NCBI GenBank assembly: GCA_037127255.1
Contig: JBANSL010000020.1
Coordinates: forward strand, 58,229,598 to 58,293,597
Source of the DNA: Persicaria tinctoria
Taxonomy: Eukaryota > Streptophyta > Magnoliopsida > Caryophyllales > Polygonaceae
Direction: 5' to 3'
Length of the DNA: 64,000 nt
The notes below the pieces were generated by a model. That model was not told the DNA's origin. It was given only the letters and a program-made list of their open reading frames with translations, and did not search any database. The translations under genes were made by a program, and so were the position numbers. Of the stretch, positions 57,666-64,000 are shown one piece after another (the first letter of the stretch is position 1; every line of letters begins with the position of its first letter).

Positions 57666-60213
57666 TAGGCAATTTCACCAAGTCATAGGTGTGGTTCTCA
57701 TGCAAGGAACTCATCTCATCCTGCATGGCATTGTACCACTCCTTCTGATGCACATATGACATAGCTTCCTCATAGCATTCAGGCTCTCCTGAATCAGTCA
57801 ACAACACATAATCGTTGGTTGAGTATCGGGAGGAAGTCTGTCTCTCTCTGGTGGATCTTCTCAACTCAACTTCAGGTTGGATAGGGGGCTCATCTTGTTA
57901 GGGTTGTGGAACTTCTGGTGGATCAACATCACCATGCTCATCTTCCTGCTGATTCTGAACTGAACTTCTCTGCACAACTTGAGGGAAAACGGGATCAAAG
58001 GTGACTGGAGCAGGAGAGGAAGAAGACGGTCGCTGGAGCTTCTAGTCATCAATGGTCTTGTCTTCCATGAACACAACATCTCTGCTTCTGACCACTTTCT
58101 TGTCTGTAAGATCCCACAGTCTGTACCCAAATTCATCCTCTGAGTACCCTAGGAAGATGCATGACTTTGCCTTGCTATCAAGCTTGGATCTCTGATGTCT
58201 AGCAACATGAACATATGCTAGGCATCCAAAGACTCTCAAATGCTGGAAGGAAACATCTCTCCCAGTCCAAACCCTCTGTGGAACATCACCATCAAGAGGA
58301 ACTGAAGGCGAGCGATTGATGAGATACACAACAGTCAACATTGCCTCCGCCCAATAGGACTTTGGCAGCTTTGCAGTCGACAACATACTTCTGACTCTTT
58401 CTGCTATGGTTCTGTTCATCCTTTCTGCGAGCCCATTCAGTTGTGGCGTCTTCGGAACTGTTTTCTCAAGCCTGATGCCCTGACTCTTGCAATACTGCTC
58501 AAACGGACCCCTGTACTCTCCACCATTATCTGATCTGACACACTTCAACTTCAAACCAGTCTCTCGTTCAACTCTGGCTTGGAACTCCTTGAAAACTGTC
58601 AGAACCTGATCTTTGCTTTTCAACACAAAAGCCCACAATTTTCTAGAGTAGTCATCAATAAAAGTGACAAAATATTGTGCACCACCAAGTGACTTGCAAT
58701 CCATAGAGCACACATCAGTATGAACAAGATCTAATGCGTGCTTTCTTCTAGATGGAGGTCGAGTATGAAATGCTACTCGATGTTGCTTTCCAGCTAGGCA
58801 ATCAACACAAGGTTTGAGAGAAATACCTTGCATATCCGGGAGAATGTCCTTCTTGGAAAGCATTTGCAAACCCCTCTCGCTCATGTGTCCAAGCCGCTTG
58901 TGCCATAGCTCTCCGGCACCATCATCAATCACATTTGCTTCTTCTATGCAAATCTTGGCTTGCATCACATACATGGTATTCTGCTTCTTTGCCCGTGCTA
59001 CAATCAAGTTTCCCTTGGAGCACTTCCAAACATCGCATTGTGCATTTTGAGCATAACCATCATCATCAAGTATCCTAGAAGATATCAAATTCAATCTGAT
59101 ATCAGGAACATGGCGAACATTTCTCAAAATCAAATTGCAACCAGTGGATGTCAACAAACAAACTGTGCCCATGCCAACAACATTGGACACACCATCATTT
59201 CCCATCCTCACACGGCCAAAATCTCCACAAGTGTAAGAAGAGAAGTACTCCTTGTATGGAGTAATGTGATATGAAGCAGCTGAATCAACAATCCAAGTGC
59301 ACTCATCACTTGCAAGATTCAAGGAACCTTCATCAGCCGCCACAAACAACTCCACTATGTCATCACTGATTGTAAGAGCAGCGGTGTCTTTATCTTCTTG
59401 ATTTCTCGACGTCTCTGACTTCTCGGGTTCTTTGCCTTTGTCCCTCTTGAACTTTCGGCAATACTTTTGAATGTGACCCGACTTCTCACAATAATAGCAA
59501 ATGTACTTGCTTCTAGACTTCGATCTCCCTTTGGACTTGTCTCTGTTCTGTTGCTGTCGTTGCTTACTCCTTCCTCTGTTGTTACCAGAACCTTGCGTCA
59601 CATTAGCCTCTGACTGTGAGGAGACACCCATCTCCTTCCTTCTAGCCTCTTCGTTCAAAAGACTAGCCTTCACACATTCCATAGTCAGCTTGCCTTCCGG
59701 AGCGGAATTACTAAGTGACACGACAAGTGTACCCCAACTATCCGGCAATGAGGAGAGTAGTAGTAGAGCCTGTAACTCATCATCTAACGACATCTTCGCA
59801 GAAGCTAACTGATTCACAAAGCCTTGAAATATGCTCAAATGCACAACAATGCTCTCACCATCTTTGTACTCCAATTTCACAAGCTTTCTCATCAATGACG
59901 CCTTGTTGAGGGCATTCTTCCTCTCATACATCCCTTCAAGCTTATACCATAACTCATAAGCATTCGTTTCATTGGCAATATGCTGGAGCACACTCACATC
60001 AACAAATTGTCTGATCATAGCTACTGCTTTTCGATTCAGAATTTTCCATTCAACATCAACGACACCCGTTGGAATCTCTTTGTGCACAATCGGCTCATAC
60101 AAATCTTTCACATACAAAAGATCTTCCATCTTTATCTTCCAATCTGAGTAGTTGCCTGAATTCAACACAATCATTCCCTGAAAACTGTTCTTTTCCTCCA
60201 TCCTAAATCAAAT

Positions 60214-60225
60214 GCTCTGATACCA
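60214..60225 (-). other. Copia-4 primer binding site (tRNA-iMet)
   Basis: Minus-strand TGGTATCAGAGC, three bases inside the 5' LTR. Confidence 0.92.
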
Positions 60226-60228
60226 GTC

Positions 60229-60916
60229 TGTTGTGCCGGGAAGCAGGGGACGTCAGACACACCCCTTTAACACACACGAATCGGGATGGACAAGAACTGT
60301 AAACCAGAGAGCCAAACTCAAGCAACCCAAACCAACAATCAGACACAAACAGAAGATAAAATAACCAAGCACAAAGAACACCAGATTTACGTGGAAAACC
60401 CCAAAACGGGGAAAAAACCACGGGAGCCAGAAACTTTCACTATCAACAATAAAAAGTGGGTACAATCTTCCCTAGACAAAGCTAGAGGCATACAACGTCA
60501 TCAAGCATCAACAAGCTTGGCCAAATCTCCAATTTCATCACCCAATTGGTGGAAATCAACAAAACCCAAGAGAGAACACTAACAAATGGGATATGAGATT
60601 GGAGGCTCAAAACGACGATCCAACCGTACAAAATGAAGCCTATGATGAGGTGAACAACATACCACAAAATCGTTCCAATCGGAGGTCGTTTGGTCGTCGA
60701 TCGGGGCCCTTCAAAATGGGCTAAACAAGGGCATACGGGATTCCTCTCCAAGATCTCTCTTTTCTCCCTTTCTCACTCTTTCTTTTCTCTCTCTTACTTT
60801 CCCAAATGGAAAGACATCCCCTTTTATAAAAAGAGGAGGGTAAAACTTCACATGGTAAAAACCATATGGTAAATAGTCCATTGGACTCTTCCCCCATATA
60901 GGAGGGAAGCCCAACA
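60229..60916 (-). repeat. Copia-4 5' LTR
   Basis: 688 bp, with about 12 differences from 51001-51688. A TATAAAA motif on the minus strand (about 60824-60832) may be its TATA box. Confidence 0.93.
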
Positions 60917-60993
60917 GTGAACGAGCTCGAGCTCGAGCTTTTTTCGAGTCGATCATAATGCTATTGAGTTCATATAACATCCCCAATCATATA

Positions 60994-61197
60994 CAACAAA
61001 CTAAAGTATCCACCGGATTAATTAATTAATGGGCCATATACAAGAAACTAAAGTAATGGGCCTTCAACGTAAGCCCATTTTCCAATAGCTCACAGCCCAA
61101 CCCGTTGCGATTGATACGTATGTACTAAACAATGTTCTCCGTAACATGTTATTGTTAGGCTACTAGCTTACTACTGTACTATGATGATGAATTGTAG
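60994..61197 (+). other. Likely tetraspanin intron remnant
   Basis: Non-coding and A+T-rich, ending in a plausible acceptor (gatgaattgtag) at 61197. No upstream tetraspanin exon was found in the window. Confidence 0.45.
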
Positions 61198-61500
61198 GCC
61201 GGGTGTTGCAAGCCACCGGGAGAATGTGGGTTCACCAAGGTGAACTCGGCGGACTGGGAGGCCACAAAGGGTGGCCCTGCAACCACAAACCCTGACTGCA
61301 AAATGTGGAGCAACGACCGAGGATGGCTGTGCTATGACTGCAGCTCATGTAAGGCGGGCGTTCTCTTCAACATAAGGAAGTGGTGGCGGAAATTTGCCTT
61401 TGTGAACGCCGTCATCTTAGGCATCCTCGTTATCGTCTATTCCGTAGGTTGTTACATCATCAGGAGCGATCAGAAACGGAAAAGACACTCGCTTGCTTAG
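61198..61500 (+). pseudogene. Tetraspanin last exon, exon 1 missing
   Basis: An open stretch of 100 codons from a good acceptor to TAG, beginning AGCCKPPGECGFTKVNS. It carries the plant tetraspanin GCCKPP motif of the large extracellular loop, further paired cysteines (CYDCSSCKAGVL), the fourth membrane segment (about FVNAVILGILVIVYSVGCY) and a short basic tail. Plant tetraspanins are about 270 aa in two exons and organise membrane microdomains. The first exon, with three membrane segments, is not in the 60 kb upstream, so this is a fragment or the tail of a split gene. The exon itself has no lesion, unlike its decayed relatives near 11550, 31550, 63020 and 63900. Confidence 0.85.
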
Positions 61501-62208
61501 CCTTTAGTTGGTAGATGATCTTCTTTCGTTCTCGTTGGTTCAATCAGTTCGTTTGATTCTGTTTAGTACAATATTGGTTACCATTTACCCTTCTTTCATG
61601 TTTTTGTGTTTTATTTGAGATTTGTGTTGTAAAAAGTCGGTAGACTACACCTCTTATAGTCAATTGATTTTAGAATGAAACCTCACTCGACTCATATACC
61701 AGACGACTACTAGCTCACATACACTTCTTATGGTCCAACTTAACCCTTCTACTTGTAAGCAAATTTATATTTACATACAACGAGATTCAAATATGAAAAT
61801 CTCATGGCATACAATGGAAAATTCTAAACACTTCATATTGAATACAAGTGCAATACCTGATCGATATCATTAACCCATAGAGAATTGAAAAGAGAAAAGA
61901 AAAAAGAAAATTATCTATATTTTTTTAAATAGATAAAATTAATAATATTAAAAACGTGTAATAAATATAAAAATATACAAATTAAAAAACAACCAATGTT
62001 AAAACATACAATTTTTGAGAGATTTCGATATTTGTTTATCTGTCGTAAGCTTGATCGTCTCACATTTATACCGCGATGGGCAGGGCTAGCTGTCCTAGTA
62101 CGTTGCCATCAATTAATGGAGTAAGATGAATCAAATATTCAAATCCCATACCCATTCAAAGTTTCACACATACTCTTTGAAGTCAAACAGTAAACACTAG
62201 CCATTGCC
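61501..62208. other. Spacer between tetraspanin exon and NLR-E relic
   Basis: The first 200 bases may be the tetraspanin 3' UTR. The remainder is A+T-rich without recognisable features. About 62100-62208 is the presumed leader of the NLR-E relic. Confidence 0.4.
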
Positions 62209-62880
62209 ATGGTTGATGCATCAGCTGTTGCTAGTGCAGCCAAATGGTTATCTTCTTCCCTGATCCAAGAGGGCAAGTACTTGTATGGTGTACAAGGCCA
62301 TGTTCATAAGCTTCAGAAGGACTTGAATAGCATACAACTTCTTCTACAAGATGTAGATGAAAATCCCAGCCAAGATCGCGCGTCAACTCCTCAATTTCAC
62401 CCAGGATATACTAGAGTTGGCTTTTCGTGTTGATCGAGGATGCAATCGACACCAATGGTTATTGATGTCGGAGCCAAGGTTTTCCGTAAGAATCTCTTCT
62501 TGAGAATTGCTTGCTTAGTATCTCATTCTTACCCTGGCCACATGCAGCATGCTGATTAAAGATATAGAGGCCATCCAACAAGAGATACAGAAGGCCCATA
62601 AGAGAATTTGAAACATTCGGAAGCATATCGAAACCTTTTTATACGGGATCAAGCAGCTCCTCGCAGTCACCCCCTATAGAAAACTACATACACCTTGATG
62701 ATGGAGTTGTTATGGGGATAGGTGATGACATTAGCTATCTCGTGAAGCACCTTATTTGATGCAATCAAGGATGAGCTTCTGTGGCTCAAACAATGATCTT
62801 GATCCTGGCGACGACTCGAGGACGGGTTGAATGCAAATGAAGGAGCATGTTATAACTCAATGGTAAGTTATTTTTTTTAA
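62209..62880 (+). pseudogene. NLR-E: decayed CC-domain relic in inverted orientation
   Basis: Starts MVDASAVASAAKWL, matching the N-terminus of the array genes but more divergent. The frame is open only to 62431; in shifted frames one can follow LLNFTQDILELAF, EDAID, IEAIQQEIQKA and ENYIHLDDGVVMGIGDDIS. Similarity stops before the P-loop. It has several frameshifts and stops, so it is old. It is the only NLR sequence here on the plus strand. Confidence 0.88.
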
Positions 62881-63001
62881 CCTAAGACAGAATTTAGAAT
62901 TTTGGTTGTAATTTTTTGAACAAGTACTTGATAAAACTCTGTTGTAAAAATATTCAAAATCCAAAGTAGTTTGAATTAACCTAAAAAATAGCATTAACTA
63001 T

Positions 63002-63050
63002 AACCCTGCAACCGCAAACTCTGACTGCAAAACGTGGAACAACCATGAAT
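63002..63050 (+). pseudogene. Tetraspanin exon-2 relic 3
   Basis: ccctgcaaccgcaaactctg followed by actgcaaaacgtggaacaac aligns closely with the PATTNPDCKMWSN-coding part of the exon at 61198-61500. It is directly followed by a piece of the NLR 3'-flank module (cttaatttttgaaaaacatt), then by NLR-F. Confidence 0.7.
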
Positions 63051-63117
63051 AGAAATAACGAACAAAGTTCACAGCTTAATTTTTGAAAAACATTACATGA
63101 TTTACATCACACACAAA

Positions 63118-63420
63118 TGATCATTCTCATTTGATAAGTGTTCTTAAATGATCATTCTCATTTGGATAAAGTTCTCTGCAAGAATAAAACGAGAAGTTGG
63201 ATTATGATAAGAAAAATCTCGGAAGCAAAACACGTGACTTCTCTCTTTAGCGATAAAGGATGATATCAATGCATGTTTGTTTTGTTTTAGTCATGAACTA
63301 AAGATATAACAAAATTAACCGCCAAAGGACCACATATATCAATACATGGTTCAAATATATGGAGATAGGCAGATAGCAAATAGAGGTCAATATCCTGATA
63401 GAAGAGAAGATAGAGAAGCA
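63118..63420 (-). pseudogene. NLR-F: remnant of an NLR exon 2 start and its intron
   Basis: On the minus strand, about 50 bases of the exon 2 start are present (acceptor TGCAG, then AGAACTTTATCC and a twice-repeated aatgagaatgatcattt-type segment), then intron sequence matching the other copies (gatatcaatgcatgtttgtt; catgaactaaagatataac). The rest of both exons is absent. Confidence 0.75.
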
Positions 63421-63849
63421 GCGGATCGAAGAAAATGAGCGGATCAAATAAAGATGTCTCCAAACTCACTTACAGTAAGGGTAACACTAACAGCTGATGT
63501 ATGTTCTTTCTATTTTCTTTAATCATAAAAGTTTATCTTCCTGGCCTAAAATGGTCGCATCATGTTTCCTCATATTTGCAGGGTCTCTCTAATCTCAATC
63601 CGGACGAAATTAAATAAGGCTTTATTTTGCAGGTTTGTGAAATACTTAAAAAGTCGATATCCATAGCTTGTGACAAGTTTCTTGTAAAACACAGACATGC
63701 AGTTCAGAGAGTTTGAAGGAAATCTATTATATAAAATTTGTAGGAGGAATGGACGATTTAGTTATGGTGCTTATGTATGGTCAGCTACACCGACCTTCAG
63801 AAAAGTGCAACAAAGAACATGAATAATTGGGAGATTGAGCTGCGAAATT
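63421..63849. other. Unassigned spacer
   Basis: No gene was recognised; A+T-rich with a short exon-like stretch near 63700-63830 of unknown origin. Confidence 0.3.
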
Positions 63850-63965
63850 ACTGTTGGCTTCACCACGATCAGTGAAATCTACTAACTGGGAAGTCTTTGA
63901 ATAAGAGTCACCCTGCAACTGCAAAACGTGGAGCAAAGGTTGTGTCATGGCTGCAACAGCTTCTG
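63850..63965 (+). pseudogene. Tetraspanin exon-2 relic 4
   Basis: ggcttcaccacgatcagtga and the following actaactgggaagtc align with the GFTKVNSADWEA-coding part of the exon at 61198-61500, and ctgcaaaacgtggagcaa with its DCKMWSN part. The window then ends in the NLR 3'-flank module (catgcttccttttcagtgta), so another NLR copy may lie just to the right. Confidence 0.65.
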
Positions 63966-64000
63966 CAATTTGCCTTTGCTCATGCTTCCTTTTCAGTGTA

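Larger units (their letters stand above)
51703..60201 (-). pseudogene. Copia-4 Gag-Pol, broken by three stops and the CACTA insertion
   Basis: Starts at ATG 60201 (MEEKNSFQGM). The frame is open for 719 codons: Gag, zinc knuckle CYYCEKSGHIQKYC, protease with DSAA in place of the usual DSGA, integrase with HKRLGHM, HTDVCSM and DNGGEY. Then TAG at 58042-58044 and TAA at 57898-57900 interrupt the linker. The CACTA element splits the frame within KLP-KGMKALKNK; removing it and one tag restores the frame exactly. Reverse transcriptase (YVDD) is open to a TGA at 51991-51993 (ELI*MRDF, probably TGG to TGA); RNase H follows with DNQSAI. The frame stays open into the 3' LTR instead of ending before it. 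The gene is not functional. Confidence 0.92.
51001..60916 (-). mobile_element. Copia-4: full-length copia element containing a CACTA element
   Basis: LTRs of 688 bp (51001-51688 and 60229-60916), target duplication gtgaa (50996-51000 and 60917-60921), tRNA-iMet primer site and polypurine tract. The LTRs differ at about 12 positions by my count, roughly 1.7 percent. Without the CACTA insertion it would be about 5.4 kb. The protein is close in type to Copia-1 (TNT1-94-like). Confidence 0.96.
50726..60985. mobile_element. Small hAT-type element interrupted by Copia-4
   Basis: Ends TAGGGGTGTTATTCGAA and, inverted, TGGGGATGTTATATGAA, flanked by a perfect 8-bp duplication atcatata (50718-50725 and 60986-60993). 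Without Copia-4 and one target duplication it would be about 339 bp, so it is a MITE. The remaining sequence has gagctcgagctcgagctt runs. It is the outermost layer of a three-layer nest. Confidence 0.85.

Noticed and set aside
1..64000. CRISPR arrays, operons and bacterial-type signals
   Set aside because: Introns, NLR genes and plant transposons show that this is plant nuclear DNA; no regularly spaced short repeats were seen.

Overview
The window is nuclear DNA of a flowering plant, almost certainly a eudicot and perhaps an asterid such as a member of the Lamiales. The lineage is recognition only, not a search result. The evidence is plant-type CC-NB-ARC-LRR (CNL) immune receptor genes with GT-AG introns, four Ty1/copia retrotransposons primed by initiator methionine tRNA, a Mutator-like element carrying a Ulp1-type protease gene, hAT, CACTA and Mutator-like non-autonomous elements, and a tetraspanin exon with the plant GCCKPP signature.

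The backbone is a tandem array of RPP13/RPP8-like CNL genes on the minus strand. Each has exon 1 (CC plus NB-ARC) and exon 2 (LRR) joined at the same phase-2 splice site. NLR-A (1547-9608) is intact except for a copia element inside the NB-ARC. NLR-B (12289-15470) is the only uninterrupted gene and predicts 912 aa. NLR-C (23619-26640) has an early frameshift, an LRR frameshift and two stops. NLR-D has exon 1 at 48642-50242 and exon 2 at 32393-37333; I read these as one gene whose intron was expanded to about 11.3 kb by a Mutator-like element and a hAT-like element, and whose LRR exon holds a further copia element. Relic NLR-E (62209-62880, plus strand) and relic NLR-F (63118-63420, minus strand) close the window. 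Non-coding modules around the genes recur, so the array grew by segmental duplication. Short pieces of a tetraspanin second exon recur on the plus strand beside the 3' side of several NLR copies.

Mobile elements fill most of the rest. Copia-1 (3573-8567) is complete with LTRs that read as identical. Copia-2 (16984-22094) has both LTRs and a broken polyprotein. Copia-3 (33051-36875) is fused from its reverse transcriptase to the last 12 bp of its 3' LTR. Copia-4 (51001-60916) contains a 4.5-kb CACTA element and itself lies inside a small hAT-type element. A solo LTR lies at 29616-30273, a 981-bp Mutator-like element at 27008-27988, and hAT-type elements at 28102-28472 and 47619-48547. Most insertions carry readable target-site duplications, so their order can be worked out.

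Functionally, one immune receptor looks capable of making a full product. Two others (A and D) keep intact CC-NB coding parts that could give truncated proteins. The Ulp1/MURA element fits the published class of MULEs carrying ULP1-like genes (KAONASHI). Both of its genes can be assembled into in-frame multi-exon models, each broken by a single TGA codon.
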